A stretch of DNA of 25,270 nucleotides from a virus: IMG/VR virus record IMGVR_UViG_3300035698_011368, positions 1 to 25,270 of that record. The stretch is one strand, 5' to 3'. Numbering within the stretch: the stretch's first letter is position 1; each line of letters begins with the position of its first letter. The notes below the pieces were generated by a model, which was not told the DNA's origin, searched no databases, and saw nothing but the letters and a program-made list of their open reading frames with translations. Shown one piece after another: positions 14,708 to 22,817 of the stretch. The position numbers and the translations under genes were made by a program.

Positions 14708-16382
14708 AATAGCAGACGCCTACGTCAACATAGGAGCCAACACAGGGCAGTACTCATCGGCCATGATGGGAGTCGGCAGATCGCTGTCGGCAACCACCAT
14801 GTCGATGGCTGCGTTCGCGATAAAGTCGGTCGCCGTTATCTACGTGGTAAAGTTGCTGGCCGACGCGTTCAGCTCCGGCGTGGATGAGGTGCGGAACTTT
14901 GATCGTGCCATGCGGCAAGCTACTGCGGTGTCCGACACCACCACGCATCAGTATTTGGTGATGGCTGAAGCAGCCCATCATGCCGCGCGCGAAATGGGGA
15001 TGTCAGCTGAGGACGCGGCTTCGGGTTTCTACTTCTTGGGATCAGCAGGCCTCAGCGCCGAGAACCAGATCAAAGCGTTCCCGGCTGTAGCCACAATGGC
15101 GCGCGGTGGTATGATCGGGATGGCCCAATCAGCTAAGATGGTTTCCGACGTCATGGCTGGATTTAGAATTAACTTTGAGCATACCCGGTACGTGACAGAC
15201 CAGATCGCCACCTCGGTGATCAATGCGCAGATGAACTTCGGCGAGCTGCAAGAGGCCTTGGGGTATGCGTCCGGGTCGGCGCGGCAGTTCAACAACACAC
15301 TCCCAGATACCCTGTCGGCTATTGGAGCTTTCGCTCGGGTGGGTATTCGAGGTTCCCGCGCGGGTATGAACTTCTCGACCGCGTTGTTCAGACTTGCTGC
15401 GCCAGCTTCGGAGGCGCGCTCGCACCTCAAGAAGCTAGGGGTGGAAATCTACAACACCAACAACGGAGCGATGAAGCCGTTGGTTCAGATACTGGCTGAA
15501 ATGGTTCCGGCGATGAAGGGGGTCAGTGATGAAGAACAGAACATGGCGCTCAAGGCGATGTTCGGATTGAGATCGGTACGCGGCATGCTGGAGCTTATGG
15601 ATCGCGGCGCGCCTGAACTGGAAGCATTCTCCGCCAAGGTTAAGAACGGTGTTGGAGCTTCGTTTACGCTGGCAGAAAAGCAAATTGATTCCTTCAGCGG
15701 AGCCACTGACGTGTGGCAGCAGAAGTTTAAAAGTGTCGGTCGCAGCGTCGCGGACTACCTCAGCAAGCCTTTTCAAAAGTTCACCGAAGCATTACTTCAG
15801 GCTAACCGAGAGATAAAGAATTCGGATCACAAAGCGTATCTAGAATCTTGGAACTCAAAGTTGGAGATGACCAAGAAGGCAACTTATGACCTTGCCAAGG
15901 CTGAACGCTACCGTGAAAATCAGTTGCGAGAATTCATGCACAAGCGCCGCCTTGACGCTGCACCGCTGGATAAAGCAAGAGCCAACCTCGGAGCATTGCA
16001 TGCTGCGCGCATCGCGAATGAGGATCGCCGCAAGGCACTGGCTGACCAGTACAATATCGCAGCGGCCACCAAGGAAGAGGCTGACTACTTGAAGGAAGTT
16101 GCCGAGTGGGAAGCTAGCATAACCAAGATCAAGAAAGAACGCATGCGCAGCCAGCTCGGAAGTTTCATGTCGGCAGGCGCAGTGCGCTCACGGGTGCAGT
16201 CTAACGCTTCACTTCCTGAAAGGCCTGAAAAGGACAAGCCGGGTACGCGTTACGACGAGAACGGTAAACGACAGCTGACCAAACTTCAAACGATTGCTGA
16301 AGCCATCGGCGACTCCAACGATCGCCTTGAAGATCTCAAAACCGCAATTGAAGAAGAGAATGAAATCGTATCGGGGAGCTAA
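14700..16382 (+). CDS. tail tape measure protein, 560 aa
   Basis: ATG at 14700 overlaps the end of the GT frame. Residues 37-57 (AFAIKSVAVIYVVKLLADAF) are hydrophobic. Residues 65-330 show the TP901-like core with AAREMGMSAEDAASGFYFLG and GELQEALGYASGSARQFN. Residues 370-500 are long charged helices. It sets tail length and enters the cell during ejection. At about 0.15 nm per residue the tail would be near 80-85 nm, a rough rule only. It has no obvious peptidoglycan-hydrolase domain. Confidence 0.88.
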   Translation: MSKIADAYVNIGANTGQYSSAMMGVGRSLSATTMSMAAFAIKSVAVIYVVKLLADAFSSGVDEVRNFDRAMRQATAVSDTTTHQYLVMAEAAHHAAREMGMSAEDAASGFYFLGSAGLSAENQIKAFPAVATMARGGMIGMAQSAKMVSDVMAGFRINFEHTRYVTDQIATSVINAQMNFGELQEALGYASGSARQFNNTLPDTLSAIGAFARVGIRGSRAGMNFSTALFRLAAPASEARSHLKKLGVEIYNTNNGAMKPLVQILAEMVPAMKGVSDEEQNMALKAMFGLRSVRGMLELMDRGAPELEAFSAKVKNGVGASFTLAEKQIDSFSGATDVWQQKFKSVGRSVADYLSKPFQKFTEALLQANREIKNSDHKAYLESWNSKLEMTKKATYDLAKAERYRENQLREFMHKRRLDAAPLDKARANLGALHAARIANEDRRKALADQYNIAAATKEEADYLKEVAEWEASITKIKKERMRSQLGSFMSAGAVRSRVQSNASLPERPEKDKPGTRYDENGKRQLTKLQTIAEAIGDSNDRLEDLKTAIEEENEIVSGS

Positions 16383-16384
16383 CC

Positions 16385-17134
16385 ATGTCGTACTCAGAAT
16401 TACTTCGCAATTACTCGTTCGTTGAAACTGATGTTGAAATGCGCGCTACTAGGGTCTTCCAGACGAACCCCAACGGCACCACAGCCGCCTTACCTGAAAT
16501 AGGGGACGCATTCGTCAGGCCTTCCAACGGGGACGTCTACGACAACGTTAAGCTGCGCAGAATCCGCGAACGCATACCGTCCGGAGCCTCGGGGAGCCAA
16601 CCAACTTTTACTTGCATCTATTCCAACAGACCTTCAGCCGCGTCAGTCCATGATCCAGAGGATGGTGACAGCGAAGAAGACCTTCCAATGACAGTGGACT
16701 TCTCAGCTGAGTATCTAAGCATAGGTTCTGGGGCCATGAAATGGTACACCAGCGGAGTAGCCACTGAGCAGCCTGCGTTTAAGCGCATACCCATAATCGA
16801 CTTCGCACTTTCTCGCGTGGTCAACCAAGTCAACTTCGTCAAGCTGAAGAACGCGATTGGTAAAGTAACCAACGCGGCATGGAACTCACTGCCTGCTGGA
16901 GCTTGGATGTTCCAAGGCGCGCAGACGCGTGAGTTCTACAATTCGGATGACGAGAAGGTTTGGGAGATCACGTATCAGTTCCAAGCCAAACTGCAGACCG
17001 GGGACCCTGACAACGACGGCTGGAACTACTTCTACAATGAGACCACCAAGCTTTGGGACAAGATCGTCTTCCCTAACGGGGATGCGGTATACCCCTCGTA
17101 CAATATGGCCACCTTGTTTACCGGAGACAACTGA
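16385..17134 (+). CDS. putative distal tail/tail tip protein, 249 aa
   Basis: ATG at 16385 two bases after the tape measure. A beta-rich protein with VETDVEMRATRVFQTN at the start, an acidic linker around residues 90-100 (DPEDGDSEEDLP), the segment NFVKLKNAIGKVTNAAW, and an aromatic C-terminus with DNDGWNYFYNETTKLWDKIV. The place after the tape measure is normally held by Dit- or tip-proteins. No strong motif match, so the role is inferred from position. It overlaps the next ATG by one base. Confidence 0.5.
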   Translation: MSYSELLRNYSFVETDVEMRATRVFQTNPNGTTAALPEIGDAFVRPSNGDVYDNVKLRRIRERIPSGASGSQPTFTCIYSNRPSAASVHDPEDGDSEEDLPMTVDFSAEYLSIGSGAMKWYTSGVATEQPAFKRIPIIDFALSRVVNQVNFVKLKNAIGKVTNAAWNSLPAGAWMFQGAQTREFYNSDDEKVWEITYQFQAKLQTGDPDNDGWNYFYNETTKLWDKIVFPNGDAVYPSYNMATLFTGDN

Positions 17135-17499
17135 TGCCTCGAATTGAGTACATTCCTCCGCACGCCAAGAAGCTTGATTTCAAAACGCTCAAGCAGATCG
17201 TGGACGCATGCAATGCATTCATACGCTTGCGCTTCGACCCGCGTTACTTCAACACGTTGGGAGACTTAATCTCGATGCGAGAAACCAGTTCCTCAGCGTT
17301 TTCTGGCGTGGCGTTCGCGCCGAATGGAAATCCGACAACGGGGTTGAATTCCAACACGTCGAAAGCTTGGGTCAAGTACGATTACGATTTGGATAAGTTT
17401 ACACAAGAAACCGGACCACCAAACGAGACATGGTCCACTAACGAGGTATGGTTTGAAAAAGCTAACACTTACGGCAACATCGTTATTACTCGCGTGTAG
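17134..17499 (+). CDS. hypothetical tail protein, 121 aa
   Basis: TGATG coupling with the upstream gene. The N-terminal 45 residues are helical with KTLKQIVDACNAFIRLRF; the rest is Thr/Ser/Asn-rich and beta-like. Its last 47 bases also encode the signal peptide of the next gene in another frame. It may be a small tip or adaptor component. No family recognised. Confidence 0.5.
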   Translation: MPRIEYIPPHAKKLDFKTLKQIVDACNAFIRLRFDPRYFNTLGDLISMRETSSSAFSGVAFAPNGNPTTGLNSNTSKAWVKYDYDLDKFTQETGPPNETWSTNEVWFEKANTYGNIVITRV

Positions 17500-19159
17500 C
17501 GCTTCGTTCGCCGGGTGGAACACTAACGCTTGGCCGTCAACGGACTTTTACCGCTTCGTAGTAACCACGAACGTCGACAACCGCGTTGTGGTGTCGAACC
17601 TTTATGCACGCAAACACACAATTGTCTTCTCACAAACTTCCACCACGAACTTTATACCTTCGTTGACCGCGCTCGAAGTCTGGGAAAATCTTTTTTACGG
17701 CGGACCCGACGGAACAATCTGGGACTTTGACGATAGGTATTCTGCCGCCGTTTCAATCGCAGCTGCAAGCACGAATGCGCGCACATGGTCGAACACGTTC
17801 TACGACAGCATGCAAGTTGACGTACCCGCAACGCTCGTAGCTGCCTGGTCTTGGTCGAATCCTCCCGACAGTTGGGGTCTGCCTGTCACGAACGAAGCGG
17901 AATTTGTACTAGGGGGTGTCACCCAGATCGCATACACCGTTGTAGAGAGCCACACGACGACTGGAGGCCTTTTGTTGGCGCACATGGACGCTGTTGACGT
18001 GTGGGGTCTGGAATGCTACCAAGCGCGTGCTGAGCGCTGGTACGCGTTGAACCCGACGGCCAGCGACATCCGGGATGACTTGTCCAGCGCGCATAAACCT
18101 GTTTTCTACAAAAGCATGCGCGACAACCTGCTGGCCCATAAGGCTTGGTGCAAAGCGAATGCTGCAGCGTTCCTCGACCCGGACACGAATCAGCTGGATG
18201 TGCTGAACGCCACGACAAACTTCATGCCCTTCACCGCAACCGGGAATCTTGTCCGCGCGTCGGCACCGACAAACTATTATGACTTTACTCCGTGGCGCGA
18301 GTTGTCCGGTCGTGGAATCGGGGAAGGCCGCATTGTTACAAACCGATTCACAATAGCGGCTGCGGCTGGTGAAACGGTTACGAACACAGTTACCGATTAC
18401 TGCGGAAACGAATCTGACATTGTCGGTACGAACGGGCAGGTGTTTTCGTGGACGTGCACAAACGTGGACGTGCAAGTAGGATATACAACGCTTGACTACG
18501 GATGGAAGTACGCGCGGGAGATCGTAAATCCCCTTGTCATGGTTGAGGTCGACCCTACCACGACATCGCTCGTTGTCACGAATTACTTCTACAACACTGG
18601 AGACACCGGAACTTGCGCGCTGGTCGAAGCTGAACTGCCGAACAATCCGTACTACTACCAATACGTAAGTGCCGACGTTGGAATTCGGTACGACATGCAC
18701 GTAGGCAGCGAATGGCGTTTCCCTCCAGGAGATTACGTTTACTATACAAACATCACCGGGATGGCGCGTCATTCAAACTGGCGGTTGTATTCGCACGCTG
18801 ACGCGTGGACAAACGCGGCACACGGCACAACGTTCTACGCGTTGCCAATCGACCCGTCAGATACGCCAGGACCTTACCGCGAAGTGGTTTATGAAGATTA
18901 CACCGACGGAAACTTCACCGTCGACGTGTGGTCTGCATTCTCCTACGTGGTGGGATCCGAAGCAAGCCCGACTTCAGGCGTGCTTGGCTTCACGAACACC
19001 TTCCCAGAACCTTTTCCACCGTGCACCGAAATAACGTGGTCGTTCCCGTTGGGAAGTGAGAATCAAACAAGTAAAGTTTATGGCATTGAATTTGACACGG
19101 ACTACCGCGCGCATACTCGGTACGACGTTTCTAACGGTTTCGAGTTCGTTGAAGACTAG
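17453..19159 (+). CDS. large secreted-type protein with signal peptide, 568 aa
   Basis: TTG at 17453 with GAGG at 17443-17446 (6-nt spacing). The first residues, MKKLTLTATSLLLACSASFA, form a textbook signal peptide, so this rare start is preferred; the first downstream in-frame ATG is beyond residue 110. The mature part is Asn/Thr/Tyr/Trp-rich with many beta strands and no recognised catalytic motif. A LLAC stretch could also act as a lipobox, though it is non-standard. The gene lies in the tail-tip region, where a receptor-binding or tip hub protein is expected; export of such a protein would be unusual. Confidence 0.65.
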   Translation: MKKLTLTATSLLLACSASFAGWNTNAWPSTDFYRFVVTTNVDNRVVVSNLYARKHTIVFSQTSTTNFIPSLTALEVWENLFYGGPDGTIWDFDDRYSAAVSIAAASTNARTWSNTFYDSMQVDVPATLVAAWSWSNPPDSWGLPVTNEAEFVLGGVTQIAYTVVESHTTTGGLLLAHMDAVDVWGLECYQARAERWYALNPTASDIRDDLSSAHKPVFYKSMRDNLLAHKAWCKANAAAFLDPDTNQLDVLNATTNFMPFTATGNLVRASAPTNYYDFTPWRELSGRGIGEGRIVTNRFTIAAAAGETVTNTVTDYCGNESDIVGTNGQVFSWTCTNVDVQVGYTTLDYGWKYAREIVNPLVMVEVDPTTTSLVVTNYFYNTGDTGTCALVEAELPNNPYYYQYVSADVGIRYDMHVGSEWRFPPGDYVYYTNITGMARHSNWRLYSHADAWTNAAHGTTFYALPIDPSDTPGPYREVVYEDYTDGNFTVDVWSAFSYVVGSEASPTSGVLGFTNTFPEPFPPCTEITWSFPLGSENQTSKVYGIEFDTDYRAHTRYDVSNGFEFVED

Positions 19160-19177
19160 CAAGGGAGGGGTACGAAA

Positions 19178-19774
19178 ATGGCTGACGAAGTTAGAAGGTT
19201 GATGACCGTCTACCTAAACGGGGACGAGTCGAAAGAGGTAGGAGTTAACGGGTTGAAGATGAACGCGAGGAAGATCTTCAGAGGCAACCGATTGCTTCTC
19301 CAGATGCACCTGCGTAAAGATGACAACGTTACGTATTACTCTTTACCAGCCAGCGCCACTTTCGGTTTCGGTATTGACGCCGAATATGGTGTAGGTGACG
19401 CGAATGCGATTTGGTCTGCTAACGCGAAGTTCAATGTCTCCGGTGACTGGGCGGACTCTGATCCTACGGCAGGGAAACTATCCGTACAGGTTGACACGAA
19501 CACAGCCGCGATCGGAGCACTTTTGACCGCGTCCGCTGGTGGCCGTATCACGGTGAGCTGCGGATTGTGGATGACCTACGCGGGTGCGAATACCTTGCTG
19601 TGCCACTGGGACTGGCTGCTCTTCGACACACGGGTGGACTACGGTACCCTGAGCACTGCGGACGCTCAAGCGTGGAACGAACTGCTGGAGACCTATGTCG
19701 CGGCTAGCGGTGCTCCGGCGCTGAGATTGAAATACGAAGATGGAACAACTGCAGACACATGGGAGAAGTACTGA
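19178..19774 (+). CDS. putative tail tip/fibre-associated protein, 198 aa
   Basis: ATG at 19178 has a strong SD AAGGGAGGGG at 19161-19170. The N-terminus (ARKIFRGNRLLLQMHLRKDD, about 29-48) and TFGFGIDA resemble the start of baseplate/fibre adaptor domains. The remainder is beta-rich with two Cys and a helical WNELLETYV near the end. No signal peptide. It overlaps the next ATG by one base. Role inferred from position. Confidence 0.5.
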   Translation: MADEVRRLMTVYLNGDESKEVGVNGLKMNARKIFRGNRLLLQMHLRKDDNVTYYSLPASATFGFGIDAEYGVGDANAIWSANAKFNVSGDWADSDPTAGKLSVQVDTNTAAIGALLTASAGGRITVSCGLWMTYAGANTLLCHWDWLLFDTRVDYGTLSTADAQAWNELLETYVAASGAPALRLKYEDGTTADTWEKY

Positions 19775-20925
19775 TGTACAAGAAGCTGATAGTTATACTT
19801 AGCATGCTGGTGGTCGGAACGGCGCTGGCTGGACCCGGACGCTTCGCGCCTACGGTCTTCATGAACGACGTCGAGGTCGGCTCGTGGGCTGCTGCCACGA
19901 ACGTAGCCGGGGCCATGACCAACCACGTCTACTCGGTCTACACGAATGCGGCAGTGACATACACCAACTACTACCGGGTAGGCGGCACGAACGGGCAAGG
20001 TTACATTCCGCTTTCTTCCCAGGATAGCGTGATCTTCGTTGGTAACACTAACGGTGTTTCGAATGCAGTAGCTGTGACATGGGATCGGGTAGATGGCATC
20101 TGGATGTACGCTTTGGAACGCTCCACGAACTCAGGATCGACGTGGGCTTGGTACTCGCTTGACGAGTCCACCCAAACGTTCATAGATTACGGTGATACAA
20201 CGGACTGGACATCCGGGTCGGTCACGGATTCGGTAAGCGCCATAGGAGCCGCTACAGTCGATTTGTCAGGTGCAGCCGCCTTGGTGGTGCCGCTAACCCC
20301 TGCTGCGGATGCTGAGGCGGCTTCTAAGAAATACGTGGATGACGAGATTTCAGGGTTCGCCCCGGTTGAAGCCGACCCGTTCTTTGTGGCTTATTCAAAC
20401 TCGGCTGCCTTCATCGCCGATGTTAGAACCGCACAAACGAACGACGGTTATGAAGCGAACACCGATACTCAACTCGACATTGCTACATTCGCGAAGCTCG
20501 ATACAATTGTCGCTGACAAGACGTTGATGAATGACGCTGACGATATCGGAGTATCGGTTCAAGCGTGGGACGCAGACCTAGACTATCTTGCAGGATTCAC
20601 CATGTCGGCCAATGTCAAGTCCATCCTGAATGCAGCGAACTATGCCGCGATGCGAGGGTTGCTCGACCTTGAAGCTGGCACAGACTTCTACGGCCTGACC
20701 GCAGAGAACACTTGGCGCAATAGTGTGACTCAAACTGAAATGGGATACCTTGATGATGTGACAAGCGATATCCAAACGCAGATAAACACCAAGCTGGAGT
20801 GGGCTTCTGCTCCCGCTTCTGCAACTGCGGCAGGCACGGCTGGTCAGATAGCCTACGATTCAAACTATATCTATGTGTGTGTTTCAACTGATGTGTGGCG
20901 TCGCAGTGTCATAGCTGCTTGGTAA
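19774..20925 (+). CDS. tail fibre protein with N-terminal signal peptide, 383 aa
   Basis: ATG at 19774 overlaps the upstream stop (TGATG); an in-frame ATG at 19759 lies inside the preceding gene and would bury the signal peptide. MYKKLIVILSMLVVGTALAG is a Sec signal peptide. Residues about 95-140 look like a fibronectin-III-like domain (VTWDRVDGIWMYALERSTNS). Residues 184-192 are SKKYVDDEI, a motif widespread in phage fibres. Then come fibre-typical segments (QAWDADLDYLAGF, TQTEMGYLDDVTSDIQTQI) and the C-terminal domain GTAGQIAYDSNYIYVCVSTD. Clearly a fibre by sequence; the leader is anomalous. Confidence 0.75.
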   Translation: MYKKLIVILSMLVVGTALAGPGRFAPTVFMNDVEVGSWAAATNVAGAMTNHVYSVYTNAAVTYTNYYRVGGTNGQGYIPLSSQDSVIFVGNTNGVSNAVAVTWDRVDGIWMYALERSTNSGSTWAWYSLDESTQTFIDYGDTTDWTSGSVTDSVSAIGAATVDLSGAAALVVPLTPAADAEAASKKYVDDEISGFAPVEADPFFVAYSNSAAFIADVRTAQTNDGYEANTDTQLDIATFAKLDTIVADKTLMNDADDIGVSVQAWDADLDYLAGFTMSANVKSILNAANYAAMRGLLDLEAGTDFYGLTAENTWRNSVTQTEMGYLDDVTSDIQTQINTKLEWASAPASATAAGTAGQIAYDSNYIYVCVSTDVWRRSVIAAW

Positions 20926-20946
20926 CTAACTAACTGGAGAATAATC

Positions 20947-21147
20947 ATGGCTGACAAAGACCTGAAATTGATTCAAGAACAAGCCGACGGATCGTTCCTC
21001 GAAGTGGACACGACTCCTGCGGTTAATGAGGTGCTTGGTTTCGACGCAAGCAAAAACCCAGTGAGTAAAGATGCCCACGATATCGACTCCGGAAGCGCAG
21101 TGATTGGCGGGGATGCAAACTTAATACTAGACGGAGGTACAGCATGA
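20947..21147 (+). CDS. small fibre-associated protein, 66 aa
   Basis: ATG at 20947 after CTGGAGAATAATC. Contains LKLIQEQADGSFLEVDTTPA and VLGFDASKNPV, phrases like those in small proteins or domains preceding phage fibres. It ends ILDGGTA, with TGA overlapping the first ATG of the repeat array (ATGA). It was probably once directly coupled to the fibre gene at 21274. Confidence 0.55.
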   Translation: MADKDLKLIQEQADGSFLEVDTTPAVNEVLGFDASKNPVSKDAHDIDSGSAVIGGDANLILDGGTA

Positions 21148-21245
21148 GGATTCATAATACTAGACGGAGGTACAGCATGAGGATTCATAATACTAGACGG
21201 AGGTACAGCATGAGGATTCATAATAAAAACGGAGGTACAGCATGA
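21144..21245 (+). CDS. micro-ORF from the repeat array, 33 aa
   Basis: From the first repeat ATG, the 33-bp units keep frame for three copies, giving the 11-residue unit MRIHNTRRRYS twice and then MRIHNKNGGTA. The switch to 32-bp units makes the frame end at a TGA that overlaps the fourth ATG. It has its own SD. Whether it is translated for a purpose or only passes ribosomes on is unknown. Confidence 0.3.
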   Translation: MRIHNTRRRYSMRIHNTRRRYSMRIHNKNGGTA

Positions 21246-21277
21246 GGATTCATAATAAAAACGGAGGTACAGCATGA
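21242..21277 (+). CDS. micro-ORF from the repeat array, 11 aa
   Basis: From the fourth ATG, with its SD at 21231-21235, to a TGA that overlaps the fibre gene's ATG. The peptide is MRIHNKNGGTA and ends with the same four residues as the upstream gene product. Possible leader or relay peptide. Confidence 0.3.
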   Translation: MRIHNKNGGTA

Positions 21278-22470
21278 GGATTCAGAATAAAAGAGATACG
21301 GCGGCAAACTGGACAAGCGCAGATACAGTATTGCTGGAAGGCGAAGTCGGCTTTGAAACCGATACGGGTCTGTTCAAGATTGGTGACGGTTCAACGGCAT
21401 GGACTTCCCTTGCGTATGCTGGTGGTGGAGGTACAGCGCAAGTAGACGGAACCTACGGCATTGAAGCAACAGCCGAAGGCGCAACTGCTGGTAATGCCCG
21501 TGGCGAGAACTCAGTAGACTTATGTACGAAGCGAAGCAATGCGGCTTATGTTCCTGCTGGCATTTGTTCAATGAATGCTGCTGGTGAGAATAACGGTGGG
21601 AGCGGAACTCATACGATTTATTCTGGTAAGAATAACCACACCAACACAGGCGACTACTGCTCAATCAGCGGCTCCTACCACCACAGCAACTCAGGCAATT
21701 ACTGCCAAATCAGCGGCGGCGGTAACTACAGCAACTCAGGTACTCACTGCTCAATCAGCGGTAGCGGCAACCACAGCAACACTGGCAATTACTGCATAAT
21801 CAGCGGCGGCGGTAACTACAGCAACACTGGCAATTACTGCCAAATCAGCGGCTTCTACCACCACAGCAACACTGGCAATTACTGCCAAATCAGCGGCGGC
21901 AGTAACCACAGCAACTCAGGCACCCACTGCCAAATCAGCGGCCTCTACAACCACAGCAACACAGGCAATTACTGCCAAATCAGCGGCGGCAGTAACCACA
22001 GCAACTCAGGCAATTACTGCATAATCAGCGGCGATAATGCAAACAACAACAATCTTGATTTGGCAAGAGTTCATGGTGGCAATACAAACGCCCGAATTAT
22101 TGACCTTGTTGCTCAGATTGATTCAAGTGGAACAGGAGCTACAGAATTGCTATTAGGTGGTTCTGGTGGAACTAGAATTATCATACCCGACCAAAGTGCG
22201 TGGAATGTAGATGTTAGATTTGTAGCTAAAACTGCAACAGGAGCAAATGCAGCTATCCAGAACTTCACTGGAATCATCATGCGTGATGGAACAAGCACAA
22301 CCTATGCAGCAGGAACGTCTGATGCAGCGATTACTGAGATAGGAACAAGTACGGCCGCATTCACGGTTGCGGCTGACGATACGAATGAAGCCCTGAAGTT
22401 GACGGTAGCGGCAAGCTCTGGTGTGCTGAGAGCATCTGCCCGTATCCAGTTGACCCAAGTAGATTATTAA
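21274..22470 (+). CDS. tail fibre / receptor-binding protein with Cys-ladder repeats, 398 aa
   Basis: Starts at the fifth repeat ATG. Residues 1-48 (IQNKRDTAANWTSADTVLLE ... GFETDTGLFKIGDGSTAW) form a known phage fibre N-terminal module. Residues 126-260 contain nine 15-residue units of the form GNYCQISGGxNxSNS, with Cys at 129, 144, 159, 174, 189, 204, 219, 234 and 249, suggesting a stacked beta-helix or trimeric fibre shaft. The C-terminal ~110 residues, with IIIPDQSAWNVDVRFVAKTATG and LKLTVAASSGVLRASARIQ, resemble a domain common at the end of fibres and tailspikes. It should bind the host surface. Confidence 0.8.
   Translation: MRIQNKRDTAANWTSADTVLLEGEVGFETDTGLFKIGDGSTAWTSLAYAGGGGTAQVDGTYGIEATAEGATAGNARGENSVDLCTKRSNAAYVPAGICSMNAAGENNGGSGTHTIYSGKNNHTNTGDYCSISGSYHHSNSGNYCQISGGGNYSNSGTHCSISGSGNHSNTGNYCIISGGGNYSNTGNYCQISGFYHHSNTGNYCQISGGSNHSNSGTHCQISGLYNHSNTGNYCQISGGSNHSNSGNYCIISGDNANNNNLDLARVHGGNTNARIIDLVAQIDSSGTGATELLLGGSGGTRIIIPDQSAWNVDVRFVAKTATGANAAIQNFTGIIMRDGTSTTYAAGTSDAAITEIGTSTAAFTVAADDTNEALKLTVAASSGVLRASARIQLTQVDY
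21649..22053 (+). repeat. nine tandem 45-bp in-frame repeats
   Basis: Units are highly alike in DNA as well as protein, with cores such as aattactgccaaatcagcgg followed by ggcagtaaccacagcaac. The last unit decays after the Cys. In-frame length (45 bp) means copy-number change would lengthen or shorten the shaft without a frameshift. Confidence 0.9.
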
Positions 22471-22477
22471 GAAAACG

Positions 22478-22509
22478 CTGGCCGTGAGCGGTGCGCCTCA
22501 CGTTGCCAG
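22478..22509 (+). other. hairpin after the fibre gene
   Basis: CTGGC plus CGTGAG (22478-22488) pairs with CTCACG (22497-22502) and GCCAG (22505-22509), with a TT bulge and an 8-nt loop. There is no T-run (TACAAATAAAC follows), so RNA stabilisation or partial termination is more likely than a full terminator. Confidence 0.4.
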
Positions 22510-22541
22510 TACAAATAAACAAGTCGCACAGGAGAAAGACC

Positions 22542-22805
22542 ATGCCAGAGATAGTATTAGAATTAGGATCAGTGACAATACCTGATAACGCGGTGGGCAG
22601 TGGTAAGCTGACACAGCAGGACTTGAAGGATTGGCTGGATGAGCAGTACGACACCGAGAATGCGGGCGGAAGCTACGTGCCTCGCATGAAAGCCGCCATC
22701 GTGAAGATTGGTGTTCGTGGTGTGACGGGTCGCACAGGCCATCACAAGTACAGTAAAGCTCGCAGGGCTGCGGGTGGCGTTCAGGGTGATCTAATCGAAG
22801 ACTAA
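22542..22805 (+). CDS. hypothetical protein, 87 aa
   Basis: ATG at 22542 follows AGGAGAAAG at 22530-22538; earlier in-frame starts overlap the hairpin and lack an SD. N-terminus EIVLELGSVTIPDNAVGSGK is beta-like; QQDLKDWLDEQYD is helical; the C-terminus is basic (GHHKYSKARRAAGG). Sits between the fibre and sulfotransferase genes. Might be a small fibre accessory or DNA/RNA-binding protein; not recognised. Confidence 0.5.
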   Translation: MPEIVLELGSVTIPDNAVGSGKLTQQDLKDWLDEQYDTENAGGSYVPRMKAAIVKIGVRGVTGRTGHHKYSKARRAAGGVQGDLIED

Positions 22806-22817
22806 CAATGAAATCAA

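Larger units (their letters stand above)
21131..21292 (+). repeat. five tandem copies of a ribosome-binding-site/start-codon unit
   Basis: Units start at 21131, 21164, 21197, 21229 and 21261 and measure 33, 33, 32, 32 and 32 bp. Each contains acggaggtacagcatgagga, that is an SD (GGAGG) and ATG. ATGs lie at 21144, 21177, 21210, 21242 and 21274; the last begins the fibre gene. The units are nearly identical (ACTAG versus AAAA at the end; CAT versus CAG in the last). The junction of the upstream gene end and the fibre gene start has been duplicated, probably by short homology at AATA. Confidence 0.95.

Noticed and set aside
17909-18772. 287-codon minus-strand frame inside the 568-aa gene
   Set aside because: Antisense shadow of a gene with a signal peptide, SD and coherent composition; no domain recognised in the reverse frame.
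20973-21275. Minus-strand frame with the repeated peptide MNPHAVPPSSI
   Set aside because: It is the reverse reading of the start-codon repeat array and part of the 66-aa gene; no ribosome binding site and no upstream signal.
21131-22053. Tandem repeats that might be read as a CRISPR array
   Set aside because: There are no unique spacers: units follow one another directly, one set carries SD/ATG sequences and the other encodes in-frame 15-residue protein repeats.
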